Shown here one piece after another: positions 21,169 to 32,728 of a stretch of 64,000 nt of DNA (position 1 is the stretch's first letter; the number at the start of each line of letters is the position of its first letter). Made by a program: the position numbers and the translations under genes. A model generated the notes under the pieces. It was not told where the DNA came from. It searched no databases and saw nothing but the letters and a program-made list of their open reading frames with translations. Source of the stretch: Mortierella sp. BCC40632 (lineage: Eukaryota; Mortierellomycota; Mortierellomycetes; Mortierellales; Mortierellaceae); NCBI GenBank assembly GCA_011634665.1, contig WAEK01000005.1, positions 1,284,501 to 1,348,500 on the forward strand, given 5' to 3'.

Positions 21169-24100
21169 ATGGTCAAGTCAAAGAAAGAGAAGACTGTGAT
21201 GTCAGTCGAAGAGGAAACGCCATACCACTCCATGACCGTCGACGAGGTCACTGCTCTCTTGTCCACAAGCGTTCTCGAGGGTCTTAGTTCACAGGATGCC
21301 GCCGAGCGCCTCAAGAAGTATGGACCCAACGAGCTACAAGGAAACAGTGGCGTCAAATGGTACAAAGTCCTCTGGCACCAAGTGGCCAACGCCCTTGTTG
21401 TCATTCTCCTTATTGCTACAGTAAGTTGCCTATCCTTTTAGAACCGACGGAGCGTCACCTCTTTATATGTCCTGTTGACGACCTGTGGTCCCTAACTCAT
21501 CTGTCTCACCTTGTTCGACATTTAGGCTCTTGCCTTTGCCACGAAGGACGTTGCTGAAGGCGCCGTAATCCTTGCTGTCATCTTTATGAATGCCGCTATT
21601 GGCTTTTGGCAAGAGTACAACGCCGAGCAAACAATGGAGGCTCTCCGTAACATGTCTTCGCCCACATCCAAGGTCATCCGCGACGAGGTCCGTACCACTA
21701 TCCCCAACAATCAGGCTGTGCCCGGCGATATCATGATCTTTGAAGATGGTGATGTTGTTGGCGCCGATTGCCGCCTTTTCGAGGTCTTTAACCTCGAGAC
21801 GGATGAAGCTTTGCTCACTGGCGAGTCTTTGCCTGTTCAAAAGAACCTTGAGGCTATTTCCAACAAGGACCAGTCTCTTGGTGATCGTCTCAACATGGTC
21901 TTTTCCTCCACAACCGTTGTCAAGGGTCGCGCGATGGGAATTGTTACCAGCACCGGCATGGACTCTCAAATTGGAAAGATCGCCACCAGTCTCTTGGACG
22001 TTGGTAGTAACGACAAGACGCCCCTTCAGAAGCGTTTGAACAAAATGGCCTTTTATGTCTTTTTGGCAGCCATCGTATTGGTGATTGTTGTGTTCGCTGT
22101 CCACAAGTTTGCTTACAGTGAGGAGATTGCTATCTATGCTATTTCGGTGGCGATTGCTATGATTCCCGAGGGTCTTGTTGCCGTCGTTACTCTGACTATG
22201 GCCTTTGGCGTCCGTCGTATGGCTGAGGTTAAGGCTATTGTCCGTCGACTTTCCTCACTTGAAAGTCTTGGTGCTGTTACCAACATTTGCTCTGATAAGG
22301 TAAATTACTTGAACACCTCATCAATTGGCTTTTTTTTTTTTTCTTCTTCTTCTTCTTCTTCTTCTTCATGAAGACGCTCTTGGGACACAAGATCTAACCC
22401 TTTTGAATTCTGTCCTCTGAATAGACTGGAACATTGACACAGTCCAAGATGGTGGCTGTACGGATGTGGCTCCCAGGCGAAGGCTTTTATCGGATCACTG
22501 GAACTGGCTTCGAACCAACAGGTGATATTTTTCTGCAAGGCCAGACCGCAAATGGTCAAGTTAGTGAGGCACACGACCAACTTGTGTCCAAAGGCGCAGG
22601 CTCCGACCACTTTCTCCGAACTGTCCAAGTCGCCTCGCTTTGCAACATGGCTGAGCTTCGCCGAACTCAACGTCCTGAGAGTCACGGTGAATGGACTGCT
22701 ATCGGTGACCCAACCGAAATTGCCCTTCAAGTGCTTGCCCACAAAGCCGGCCTTTCCAAGCCTGATCTTGTTGCACAAGGCTTCCAGCTGATTGCCGAAT
22801 TTCCTTTTGATTCGACAGTGAAGCGTATGTCTGTTCTCTACAAGGCTCCCAACAAGGAAGAGTACTTCATCTTTTGCAAGGGCGCTACTGAGCGCGTCCT
22901 CGGATGCTGCTCATCCATGCGCGAACAAGACCAGGAGGTTCCTGTTGAAGGCGAAAAGAGCAAGACACGTGATGCGTTTGAGAATATGGTCTTGGACAAG
23001 GTAGACACTCTTGCCGACCGAGGCCTTCGTGTCCTCACAATGGCTTACCGCCACTTTGTTCCCACCCCAGGCGTCGATCTTGTCCACGATCTCAACAGAG
23101 AGGAGATTGAGAAGGAAATGACCTTCCTTGGCCTTGTTGGAATCTATGATCCTCCACGAGAGGAGTCGCGCCCCGCTGTCCTCAAATGCTATGATGCTGG
23201 TATTCGTGTTCACATGCTGACAGGCGATCACCCAGCGACTGCAGCTGCTATCGCCAAAGAGGTTGCCATTATTCCCGACGATGTGCCAGTCAAGAACAAC
23301 CCATTGATTATGACCGCGACCCAGTTTGATTCCTTGTCCGACGAGGAGGTTGACAGGCTGGAGGAACTACCCCGAGTTGTTGCTCGCTGCTCACCCAACA
23401 CCAAAGTCAAGATGATTGCAGCACTTCACCGTCGGAACCTTTTTGCTGCTATGACAGGAGACGGAGTCAACGACTCTCCTTCGCTCAAGGCCGCGAACGT
23501 TGGTATTGCCATGGGCCAGTCTGGCTCTGATGTTGCCAAGCAGGCCTCGGACATTGTGCTGACTGACGACAACTTTGCGACGATTGTTTCTGCCGTGGCA
23601 GAGGGACGCCGTATGTTTGCCAACATTCAAAAGTTTATTGGACACTTGGTCGTCACCAATGTCGCCGAAGTGGTTGTCCTGATTGTCGGACTCGCCTTTA
23701 AGGACGAAGAGGGTCTTGCTGTCTTCCCTATGAGTGCAGTCCAGATTCTTTTCTTGAACATGATCACCTCCTCGCCACCTGCCATGGGTCTTGGACTCGA
23801 GCCCGCCAGTTCCTTCAACATGCGCGAACCACCAAGATCGGCCAAGCAGGGACTCTTTTCGTTTGAAGTGATTTTGGATATGTTTGTGTATGGATTGGCC
23901 ATGGGTGCTTTGACCTTTGGGGCCTTCTGCATTGTGATCTTTGGATTCAACGATGGAGACTTGGGCAGATCCTGTAACAGCACCTACTCGCCTGAATGTA
24001 ACACTGTCTTCAAGGCCCGTGCGACAGCCTACGCTGCTTTGACCTTCTTGATCTTGGCTCATGCTATCAACTGCCGATCCTTCCGTCAATATGGATGGTC

Positions 24101-24425
24101 CTTCAAGAACCTCAAGACCTTGCGCGAGAACACAACCTTGTGGATGAGTATTGTGATTGGATCTATCCTTGTCTTCCCTGTGATTTACATCCCAGGCTTG
24201 AACCAGAATGTGTTCAAGCACACAGGCTTGACGTATGAGTGGGCATTGGTCTTTGGAGCTTTGGCGTTGTTTATTGGATTTTCGGATTTCTACAAGTTTA
24301 TCAAGCGCAAGACGATGAAGCCTCTGGACGTCAAGGCCGCCTCTGAGCTTGAGATGGAACGCATGCGTAGTTTCATGTCCCAAAACACTCAGAGCGATTC
24401 GGTTATGGAGACCAAGCGACGTTAA
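21169..24425 (+). CDS. ENA1: ENA-type (P2D) Na+/K+-efflux P-type ATPase
   Basis: Three exons: 21169-21420, 21526-22299, 22425-24425; 1008 residues. The protein pumps Na+ (or K+) out of the cell using ATP. Visible hallmarks: YHSMTVDEVTALL N-terminus like yeast Ena1, TGES at 182-185 (actuator loop), IPEGL in TM4, VRRLSSLESLGAVTNICSDKTGTLTQ with the phosphorylated Asp341, HMLTGDHPATA, MTGDGVNDSPSLKAANVGIAMG at 685 onward, and C-terminal membrane segments. The LSSPTSKVIR and SSLESLG blocks point to the ENA (P2D) group rather than animal-type Na,K-ATPase. Length is slightly below the about 1090 of yeast Ena1. Intron 2 falls inside the DKTGTLT motif. Salt or alkaline induction is usual for the family but not shown here. 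Confidence 0.92.
22339..22368. repeat. (TTC)n microsatellite in ENA intron 2
   Basis: A T-run followed by about nine TTC units inside the 125-base intron 22300-22424. Confidence 0.85.
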
Positions 24426-24608
24426 GAAAAGAAAACTCTTTCTACTTCCTCCCTCGCAAGACCAGTCTCTTTTTCTTTTTCTTTTTTTCCCCCACCCCTC
24501 CCCTTCCTTTTTTTTTTTTTTTTTTTTTTTTTGTAAATCTATCTCTGGCATACTCATATTTTTTTTTTGCACGCATCAGGCCAAATCGCCAACATGTAGT
24601 TGATCTCT

Positions 24609-24614
24609 AATAAA
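24609..24614 (+). terminator. poly(A) signal AATAAA of the ENA gene
   Basis: AATAAA about 185 bases after the stop, beyond a T-rich stretch with a tract of about 24 T. Confidence 0.45.
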
Positions 24615-24692
24615 AGATCATGTATACCACAAAGAAAGTCGCTTCGACCTTTGCCACCACCACCATCGCCGTCCCCAACAATGCACAGCCCA

Positions 24693-24697
<5 letters not shown>

Positions 24698-24751
<54 letters not shown>
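24698..24751. repeat. (GA)n microsatellite
   Basis: About 26 uninterrupted GA units just downstream of the ENA gene. Confidence 0.9.
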
Positions 24752-24753
<2 letters not shown>

Positions 24754-25940
24754 GCTACAAGTGATCGTCGGCACCCCCCTGTGGAAGGCGGTGCAAAGGA
24801 ATGGTGTAATGTGTAACGTGTGCAAGAGAAGAAAGGATAGTCTTGAGCCACTGATTACAGGCACGTTTTTTCACTTTTCTTTTTTGAACACTTATGCTAC
24901 GCACGGATTGTTTTGAAGTCGATGCCTGAAAATAGAGATTGTGTTATCGGCTTTATGAGAAAAAAAAAAAAAAAAAAAAAAACCAAATCAAGAAAGCTTT
25001 CTGAGCCCTGACCCCAGCCCTGCAGATATTAGAAATTAGACAAAAAAAAAAAAAGATAGCATACTTGGAACAAGCATGGTGAGGATGTGGAATGAGCAGA
25101 ATAGTCCTTCGGGAGGGGGTACCTGCGTCGTCGGATTGATCCACAGTGGAATGTGAGAAAGAGAGAAAGAGAGAGAGAGAAAGAAGGAATGGAATGAAAA
25201 ACAAAAACCATGCGTGAGTGAGCATGAGAGAGCTCCTGTTGCTCCTGGTAAACTAAGGTCATTTGAAGTAAAGAAGGAGGGGTCTCAAACCACTATGCAA
25301 GGCAGGGGTACCCAACCAATCAAGAACCTAAACTCACCACGCACAGGAACCCATTGGTGGAAGCGGTTGCTCTCGACCTTGGCTGTGTATATATTTTTTA
25401 ACGAACTTCTCGGGGGACGTACCTGGAGAGTTCCATCTTGTCGATTCTACTCTCCTTTTTGGTCATGCTGTGTAACCACTCAGTTATGGACTCGTTCTGC
25501 CTAGACTTGCTGTTGCGTGCGTACAAGGTTTATGTCTGCGCATTGGTAACGAGCACCGAGCCCTCAAGTCCGTTGGACCTGTGGACGAGTCCACGTTGTC
25601 TGGTCTTTGGCAAAATACTCGTCGCTCTGGAGCCAATAGAACGAGGCGTGCCTCCTGCTGGCTTGGAAAAACAAAAAATAAATGACTCTTGTTAGTGAGC
25701 TCACTAAAGGAAAGCTGGAAAAATAGGGTCCTCACACACAGCCGATGGGGTTGGCGAGAAGAGGCAAACGGACAAAATCTCACTCTGTTTTGGAAAGCTC
25801 TTCTCCCAAATAGAGCAGCCTCTGCTCTGTTTTTGTCCATTCTGCTCATCTCCTGACAGGTACATGTACCGTTGATCGCATGCAACCAATATCTTCTCCA
25901 AGGACAGGGGCAGTGCTTGACAGATGAAGCCTACTGATTG
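24752..25940. other. intergenic between ENA and PHO84 genes
   Basis: Contains an A21 tract near 24961-24981, a further A-run near 25043, and GA-rich sequence near 25150-25190. No supported gene. CACGTT-type E-box cores occur near 24815 (reverse) and 24863, but they are over 1.3 kb from the PHO84 start and could be chance. Confidence 0.4.
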
Positions 25941-25948
25941 TATAAATA
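25941..25948 (+). promoter_or_regulatory. TATA box of the phosphate transporter gene
   Basis: TATAAATA about 230 bases before the ATG, followed by a C/T-rich leader with a short CT run near 26070-26090. Confidence 0.5.
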
Positions 25949-26169
25949 TGACCTGCTCCCAAGTTAGTTTTCTCCGGTTTCCTCTCATCTCTCCTTACCG
26001 ACGCCCTCGCTCAATTAAAGTCGTCAACAACAAAATCTTCCCCCCCTCCACCATCCTCCTTTAGGAGTTTCTGTCTCTCTCTCTCTCTCCACCCATCACT
26101 CTCCGCCTCGCGTGATCTTCATTTCCTTCCTCCTCCTCCAACTCACGAGGATCAGCACCCCTCTCAACA

Positions 26170-27753
26170 ATGTCAGAATACACTACTAAGTTTGAGGCTC
26201 AACAGCTGAACGATCGACGTCGTGAAGCCCTCGCCAAAATCGACAATGCTGAATTTGGCTGGTTTCACATCCGCGCCTGTCTGGTCGCCGGTGTCGGTTT
26301 CTTCACAGACGCCTACGATCTTTTCGCCATCAACCTAGTCACCCCCATGCTCGGATTCATCTACTTCTCCGACGGCATCCTACCTTCGGATCTCGACCTT
26401 GGAATCAAGGCTGCGGCCTCTGTCGGAACATTCATTGGACAGGTTGGCTTTGGTTACTTGGCAGATCGTGTCGGCCGTAAGCGAATGTACGGTGTTGAGC
26501 TGATGATCATCATTGTGGCTACCCTTGGTCAAGCTGTTTCCGGCAACGGCTACGCTCTGTCTCTGCCTGCGAGCCTCATCCTCTGGCGTGTCATTGTTGG
26601 CATTGGCATTGGAGGCGACTATCCATTGTCAGCTGTCATTACTTCCGAATTTGCAACAACCAACCGCCGTGGCGCTATGATGGCGGCCGTCTTTGCTATG
26701 CAGGGCTTTGGATACCTGACCACCGGCATTGTCACCATCATTCTTCTCTCGGCCTTCAAGACTTCAATCATCGCCAATCCTCAAAACTTGGATTACGTTT
26801 GGCGTATCCTCATTGGCTTTGGATGTATTCCTGCCATGGTGGCCGTGTACTTCCGTTTGACTATTCCCGAGACCCCTCGTTATGTCCTCGATATCGAGAA
26901 CAACCTTAACAAGGCTGAGCGTGATGTCGACCACGTCCTCAAGAGCGGCGGTCGTAACTACCTCCAATCCTCTGAGGATGCCGAGGAAGCTGTCGTCTCG
27001 AACCCTACTGTGGTGAAGGGCTCCCTGTCCGATTTCTGCGCCTACTTTTCCAAATGGGATAACTTCAAGGTTCTCTTTGGTACCTCCATGGCCTGGTTCG
27101 CTCTTGATGTCGCCTTTTATGGTATTGGTCTCAACAACTCGTTCATTCTGTCATCGATCAACTTTTCGGACGTTCAGGGCAACAGCTTTGCCACCTGCTG
27201 GAACGCCGCTGTGGGTCAGATCATCATTGTCCTTCTTGGTGCTATCCCCGGCTACTGGGTGACCGTATTTACCATTGAGCGCCTTGGCCGTATCAAGATC
27301 CAGGTGATCGGCTTTGTAGTGTCTTGTGTTCTTTTCTGTGTCCTTGGATTCGCCTACAATCCTATCAAAAACCATTCAGCTGCCTTGTTCATTTTCCTCT
27401 TTGCCGCCACTCAGTTCTTCCAGAACTTTGGACCCAACGCCACCACATTCATTATCCCCGGTGAAGTCTTCCCTACACGATACCGTTCGACTGGTCACGG
27501 TATTGCTGCTGGCTCTGGCAAGTTGGGAGCCATCATTGCCCAGGTTGGATTCTCTCAGCTCAAGGACCGTGGTGGCACGAACATGTATATTCCTCAGCTT
27601 CTTCAGATTTTTGCTTTGTTCATGTTCATCGGTCTTTTGTGTACTTTCTTGATTCCCGAAACCAAGGGCAAGACCCTAGAAGAGCTAGCCAACGAACCCG
27701 ACATGAACATGACTTCACGCCGACCCAACGCATTGTTGGATGACGACTACTAG
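26170..27753 (+). CDS. PHO84: inorganic phosphate:H+ symporter, Pho84 family (MFS)
   Basis: Single exon, 527 residues, with about 12 membrane segments. The protein takes up phosphate across the plasma membrane with H+. Family marks: GVGFFTDAYDLFAINLV in TM1 (Asp47 and Asp50), GYLADRVGRKRMYG between TM2 and TM3, GIGIGGDYPLSAVITSEFA in TM4 with Asp150, PETPRYVLDIE at the start of the central loop, GPNATTFIIPGEVFPTRYRSTGHGI in TM10-11, and PETKGKTLEEL at the C-terminus. Shorter than yeast Pho84 (587), mainly at the termini and central loop. Lack of introns contrasts with most neighbours but is common for highly expressed transporters. It lies head-to-tail behind the ENA pump. Confidence 0.95.
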   Translation: MSEYTTKFEAQQLNDRRREALAKIDNAEFGWFHIRACLVAGVGFFTDAYDLFAINLVTPMLGFIYFSDGILPSDLDLGIKAAASVGTFIGQVGFGYLADRVGRKRMYGVELMIIIVATLGQAVSGNGYALSLPASLILWRVIVGIGIGGDYPLSAVITSEFATTNRRGAMMAAVFAMQGFGYLTTGIVTIILLSAFKTSIIANPQNLDYVWRILIGFGCIPAMVAVYFRLTIPETPRYVLDIENNLNKAERDVDHVLKSGGRNYLQSSEDAEEAVVSNPTVVKGSLSDFCAYFSKWDNFKVLFGTSMAWFALDVAFYGIGLNNSFILSSINFSDVQGNSFATCWNAAVGQIIIVLLGAIPGYWVTVFTIERLGRIKIQVIGFVVSCVLFCVLGFAYNPIKNHSAALFIFLFAATQFFQNFGPNATTFIIPGEVFPTRYRSTGHGIAAGSGKLGAIIAQVGFSQLKDRGGTNMYIPQLLQIFALFMFIGLLCTFLIPETKGKTLEELANEPDMNMTSRRPNALLDDDY

Positions 27754-27893
27754 AAGTAAAGATAAACAAAGAGAGATTGCCACTGTATTCTACCCTTCTT
27801 CCTTTTTTCCTTTTTTCCTTTTTTTCGTTTTCTTTTTGCCGATATACCTAAACCACGCGCTTTCTCTTTTCCATGGCAAAAAAAAAAAAGTAA

Positions 27894-27899
27894 AATAAA
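27894..27899 (+). terminator. poly(A) signal AATAAA of the phosphate transporter gene
   Basis: AATAAA about 140 bases after the stop, following T-rich and A-rich runs. Confidence 0.45.
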
Positions 27900-28132
27900 A
27901 TCTGTACATATTCGACCAGTCATTGTCCCCGATGCTTCCAGTACCTCTATTCTTTCTTTTATGAAAAAAGAATTTAGTCAGTTCTAGATGGTATTGAGGT
28001 AATCCCACGAGCCTTTCGGGAATACAATGACTTTGAATATCGTCTGTGCTTTATACACAAGGCATGCTTTGTCTATGATGGCAAGATGCTATGCTATTAG
28101 CCTTCTCTTTTTATCCATCCTCGCTGTGTGTG

Positions 28133-28163
<31 letters not shown>

Positions 28164-29010
28164 TTAAGACCATGGATTGGCCATTGTTCTTTAGTGGCAG
28201 TCTTTGCAATCATGGTTGTCCTTACCAATATAGAATAGCAGTAGGCTACAAACAACGTGTGGTGGCAACTCTAGACAGACATGATCGAGAGGAACTCAAG
28301 CTTAATCCTTTCCTATGCCAAGCCACCTCTGTCGCAGGCGGTGGAGAGGGCAAATTTGGATCTTGCCGCGAGGAGGGAGGAACCTTCTTTTTCAACTTTC
28401 TTGACTTGGTGAGACGCCACCCAGAGAGAGGGGCAAGGGGAGGTGCATGGATGAGCGGATATCGTCGCTGGACATGGTGGCATCCATCGATCACAATATC
28501 TATGATCTCTGTCATACTCAGACCGCCAAACTTTCAAGGAAACGACTATCGAATGCCTTCTGGATCGATTTTTTTTTCTTTACTCTCAGTTATTCTCTTT
28601 TCGGGATGATCGGCCTATCTACTTTTTGTTCGCTGGGAGGGCTTGCCAACTGCCCCGACAACATAATCTCGTTTGCGGCAAAAAAAAAAAAGAGGCGATC
28701 TAAATCTATATGAATCCAGACCAATCCCGATTTAGCTCTGGATGGCACCGACTTGTGCAATGGCATCATAGAGATCATCGCTCGACAGATTACGATGGAG
28801 AAGATAGCCCACAAAAAAAGGGGGAGAGAGACGGAATCGGCTCGGGAATCTGATTTTGCCACAACTTGGAAACTCAACAACCACACACGACTCGACCGAT
28901 TATCATACTCCATGACCATGAACGCGATCACTTACCAAATCCACTCTTTGGGGAATGACGGAAACCTTTTCTTTGATCTCATTGGACCGATCCCTTAGGC
29001 ATCTCTCAAT
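27900..29010. other. intergenic, low complexity
   Basis: Holds a (GT)n run (about 28125-28147) running into a T-tract, and short A/T-tracts near 28570, 28680 and 29060. The 172-codon plus frame at 28091-28609 reads through the GT/T repeat and has no motif. No gene supported; the right end should contain the RPS16 promoter. Confidence 0.4.
28125..28165. repeat. (GT)n plus T-tract compound microsatellite
   Basis: About eleven GT units followed directly by about 19 T. Confidence 0.85.
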
Positions 29011-30208
29011 ATGTCTGACTCGAAGAGCGTTCAGTGCTACGGCCGCAAGGCAAGTCATCGTGTTTTTTTTGTGAAAAAAAAAGAGATCAGCAACAGGACT
29101 ACATGAGGACAGGCTCAGGATGCCCGACTTGAGGTTGAAATGATTTAAGGAGGAGCAAGCAAGAAGCATAGGAAAGACATCAGCAATCGACCAACAACAA
29201 CGAACCACGGTCAATATCTTTGATGTCAGAATAAGAGTCAGGAGCACTTTGTCGTCCAGCATCTTTTTTTTTTTATTTTCTGGCACCCTCGACTCGGCAT
29301 CACGATCTTGGTTACTGGCTCCATCACCTTTTTGGCATCAACTTGACCGGTTCCCCGCAAATTCTATTGCCGGATAGAACTCGACTCTTTTTATTTTTAC
29401 ACTCGCCTACTATTGACAGGACACACTTTGGACAGACCTTTTTTTTTTTGGCCACCCCCAACTCCATCCTATCAACGACTCTATTTGCAACTGTCTACCC
29501 CTTTTTACTCCCTGAAGCAGACTCGGCACTTGTGATCTCCAGGACACTTCTCAGCTACCATGTCTCATAAAAAAACTCACCTCCCCTCCAGAGGATGTGA
29601 TCGCCGTCTTGACGCACCAGCACACTTATCTAACGACCTGGATACACCTTTTCCTCCTCCAATGACTGGAATTAATAGAAAACCGCCACCGCTGTTGCCC
29701 ACTGCAAGGCCGGCCGTGGTCTCATCCGTTTGAACGGATCTCCCCTCGAGCTCGTTGAGCCCGATATCTTGAAGTTCAAGGTCTACGAGCCCATCCTCCG
29801 CGTCGGCTCTGAGAAGTTTGCCAACGTTGACATCCGTATCCGTGTCAAGGGTGGTGGACACACTTCTCAGATCTACGCTATCCGCCAGGCTCTTGCCAAG
29901 GCCATCGTCGCTTACTACCAGAAGTTCGTCGATGAGGCCTCTAAGAACGAGCTCAAGCAGATCTTCCTCCAGTACGACCGTACTCTCCTCGTTGCCGACC
30001 CTCGTCGCTGCGAGCCCAAGAAGTTCGGTGGTGCCGGTGCCCGTGCCAGGTAAAAAAGAAAAAAAAAAGGATAATGATCGATAATGCTAGATTTTGGTTT
30101 ATTAGAAAAGCTTCAGTCTGATCACAACTTTTTGCTAACTCGCTTCTCCCTTCTCTCCTTTATTTCTTGTATTCACTTCCTAATAGATACCAGAAGTCCT
30201 ACCGTTAA
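29011..30208 (+). CDS. RPS16: 40S ribosomal protein S16 (uS9)
   Basis: Three exons: 29011-29049, 29679-30049, 30187-30208; 143 residues, the normal family length. uS9 is in the head of the small subunit and its C-terminal tail reaches the P-site tRNA. Visible marks: SVQCYGRK / [76 protein letters not shown], and the invariant tail ARYQKSYR. Intron 1 (29050-29678, 629 bases) begins with GC (CGCAAG|GCAAGT) and ends ATTAATAG, a GC-AG intron; the join keeps the conserved RKKTATAV. The last exon codes only for the tail. AATAAA at 30351. Confidence 0.95.
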
Positions 30209-30350
30209 ACGTCGATGGGAGGAGTGTGTGCAGGACGCTGTGCGGCTTCTGGTTTTGCGGACGGAGTTGTTTTTTTCAGGGGCCCTTTCTTTACCTTTCA
30301 AAACTATACTCTTATTGTTCGGCCTGTCATCTGGACCGCTCGTGCATTCA

Positions 30351-30356
30351 AATAAA
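30351..30356 (+). terminator. poly(A) signal AATAAA of RPS16
   Basis: AATAAA about 140 bases after the RPS16 stop. The spacer to the next gene (30209-30873) otherwise holds A-tracts near 30393-30410 and 30710-30723 and no gene. Confidence 0.5.
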
Positions 30357-30873
30357 CAAAAAAAAATTAAGCTCTTTGTAACAGTCGAGTCAAAAAAAAA
30401 AAAAAAAAAAACCTCCACTGGCCCATTCTCAAGGAATCTCTCAAGTCTATTCTTTGGTTGGGCATAGAAACTGCTAGCAAGGCGAGGTATCATTGCCTTG
30501 GAGTTTTCCTGCCATGACAAAAATTCAAATGCTTGATACGTCCAGCTTTTAGGCAAGTAGGCCTTTGATATCAATGCGATTCAAAATATGGACTATGGAG
30601 TCCACTTTGCTCTGTCACTAAATGCTTTAGTTTTGGAAGAACTTTGGGAGAGAGGTAAAGGACGCGGAAGAAATAGTAGGGCCCACAATGGGGGCAGCCA
30701 GATCCTCTAAAAAAAAAAAAAAAGTTGACAGCATACTCCTAGTTCTGGCAGAGTTCTCTGCCAAAGCTTGTGAGTAGGCTAAAAAAAAATCGGAACTTCC
30801 CTTAATATAAATTCTCTCCTTCTGACCAGCGTGCCCGCTTTTTCCGCATTTTCTTTTTTTTTCCTTTTTTTTC

Positions 30874-31216
30874 ATGGACACCATTGGAACGAACATGATC
30901 AGCCGATGTAGACCACTCGCCGCGCGTCTTCCAGGAGCCGGAACCATAGGCTTGCGCTATTCGCCGCGCGTCCCTCTCTGGACCCGGAGCCTTCATTCTA
31001 CGGCCGTATGCCGTATGGACAATGTCTCGCCATCGTCTAATGATCATAACTCTCAGACCGCATCCAACACGTCGAACCAGGACACGGAAAAAGAAGAGCC
31101 ACCTACTGAACAGGAGATCCAGACTAGGGCCTATGAGTTTCGTATGTAGTGAGCGATCGCTCCACCATCCCGTCCACCCACCTTGGACTATTTGCGTGCC
31201 TCTCATCGTATCCACA

Positions 31217-31260
<44 letters not shown>

Positions 31261-32476
31261 CGCGTCGTGAAATCGGCTTGCGTAAGCTGTCGGACCTGAT
31301 GGCCTCTACCTTGTCTTTTCTCGCTGCTTCTACTTGATCTAATATTCAATTGGATTCTCACCATTTATTTTTATTCTTCTTTTTGTCTTTACAGCTTGGT
31401 TGTATAATGGTTCCAGCTATCTCTCCAGGATCCCCAACTATCCATACGCAAAGGCACCCAAGGTCTGGTCCATGCTCGGCTATATCCCGCAGTCTATTCA
31501 ATATATGATCTGTAAATCCGCCTGTGAAAGAATGTTGCGCAACAACACCTCTCAGGAATACTTTCCAGATCAGTTCTTGCAAGGAGGTAAAATGAACGAT
31601 CGTGTAGGGGAGGAGAAAAAATATGAACGTCTTACATGAATTTTCTCTCATTGTGCAGCAACTCACTATCCACTGAACATATTTTCGGGAATCCTATCCA
31701 AAAAAAAAAAAAAAAAAAAAAAAAAATAGCTGGACTGGCGATCCACCAAATGTTTCCATTTCTTTCGACAGGAGTCGACAGAGAACCATTGAACGACATG
31801 ATGACACACGAACTCTATGAACTCTTTGAAGCAGAGCTCCGAAGACAGGAAGAGGTCCGTTCGGATGTCAAGATCAATCTCGCAGCCGTTCATGATGGTG
31901 TTGTCAAGGATGTTTGGGTACAACTGGGACCCCGCCTTCGATCCAGCACCCCAAGAGGATTTATTCGTTGGAGGTGGCAATCCTTGACAGTTGCTCTCCG
32001 AGCAGCAACGGACCAAATGTCATCTCGAGACCAGGTGGCGCGCATGATGATGGAGGGTGTCCAATTCAAGGTTGATGTTGAATGTAAGATCTATTTTTCT
32101 CCTGGTAACTCTTTCTCTTTGCTTGATACGACTACTAACCCTCCACTCCCCCTTTTCTTCCTTCCAATACTATCGCTGTGTAAACACGATAGTTGACGCT
32201 TCGATAGAGTACACCGTGAATTCGCAGGAATTGAACTCGGAGGTGATCTCTGATTTCACGCGTCGACCATTGCTTGTTCGTTTCGAAACGCCATTTTTTG
32301 AGCCAGCCGAGACGATGGTGGCATCCCGAAGCGTGACCCGTCCTCATGAGGCCCCCATTGATTGGAACTGGCGCATTTCAGACATTGACTATCTTTTGGA
32401 GCAGGATTTCGTTGTAAGACGTCAACGCGAAGATATTCAGGATGAACAACATGCTCAAAGAGAGATGGAAATGTAG
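30874..32476 (+). CDS. mitochondrial Tim44-like / mL45-Mba1-related protein
   Basis: Four exons: 30874-31141, 31395-31586, 31730-32083, 32193-32476; 365 residues. The N-terminus is a likely mitochondrial presequence, Arg/Leu/Ala-rich with no acidic residues from MISRCRPLAARLPGAG to about residue 45; an alternative start is the ATG at 30895. The C-terminal half resembles the Tim44-like/mL45 fold that in Mba1 and mL45 tethers the mitoribosome to the inner membrane: DVKINLAAVHDGVVKDVWVQ, VDVEFDASIEYTVNSQEL, and the ending ETPFFEPAETMVA ... DWNWRISDIDYLLEQD. The fold assignment is by resemblance. Intron 1 carries T41, and intron 2 has A27 directly before its TAG acceptor. Convergent with the MFS gene. 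Confidence 0.7.
31220..31260. repeat. T41 tract in intron 1 of the mitochondrial protein gene
   Basis: Forty-one consecutive T inside the intron 31142-31394. Confidence 0.95.
31700..31726. repeat. A27 tract abutting a 3' splice site
   Basis: Sense-strand A27 followed immediately by TAG and the exon starting at 31730. Confidence 0.9.
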
Positions 32477-32728
32477 AAAAAAAGGGGGAGGTCTTTTTCT
32501 TTTCTTTTTTCTTTTTTTCTTTTTTTCTTTTTATATAAGAATACCTAGAAGATCTAATATGTTCAAGCGATCAACGTAACATATAAATGATGGATTTTTT
32601 GGCATTACAGACTCCCATCCACCTGGAAGAAAAGACAATACAGAGGCAGAGGCAGAGACAGAGACAAAGGCAGAGACTTGATTTATAATTATACAGGATG
32701 ACACTCTTAAAAAATCTACAATTTCATA

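Noticed and set aside
21463..22104. 213-codon minus-strand frame
   Set aside because: Antisense of ENA exon 2; His/Asn-rich shadow sequence with no motif.
23391..24572. 393-codon open frame on the minus strand
   Set aside because: It lies opposite the ENA ATPase exon 3, starts in a poly-K stretch from a T-tract, and has no family motif; it is a shadow of the real coding strand.
28091..28609. 172-codon plus-strand frame
   Set aside because: Begins in a GT repeat and T-tract, composition unlike neighbouring genes, no splice support.
31636..31729. Poly-Lys upstream extension of the mitochondrial protein exon
   Set aside because: It reads through the A27 tract of intron 2; the phase fits the TAG acceptor at 31727-31729 instead.
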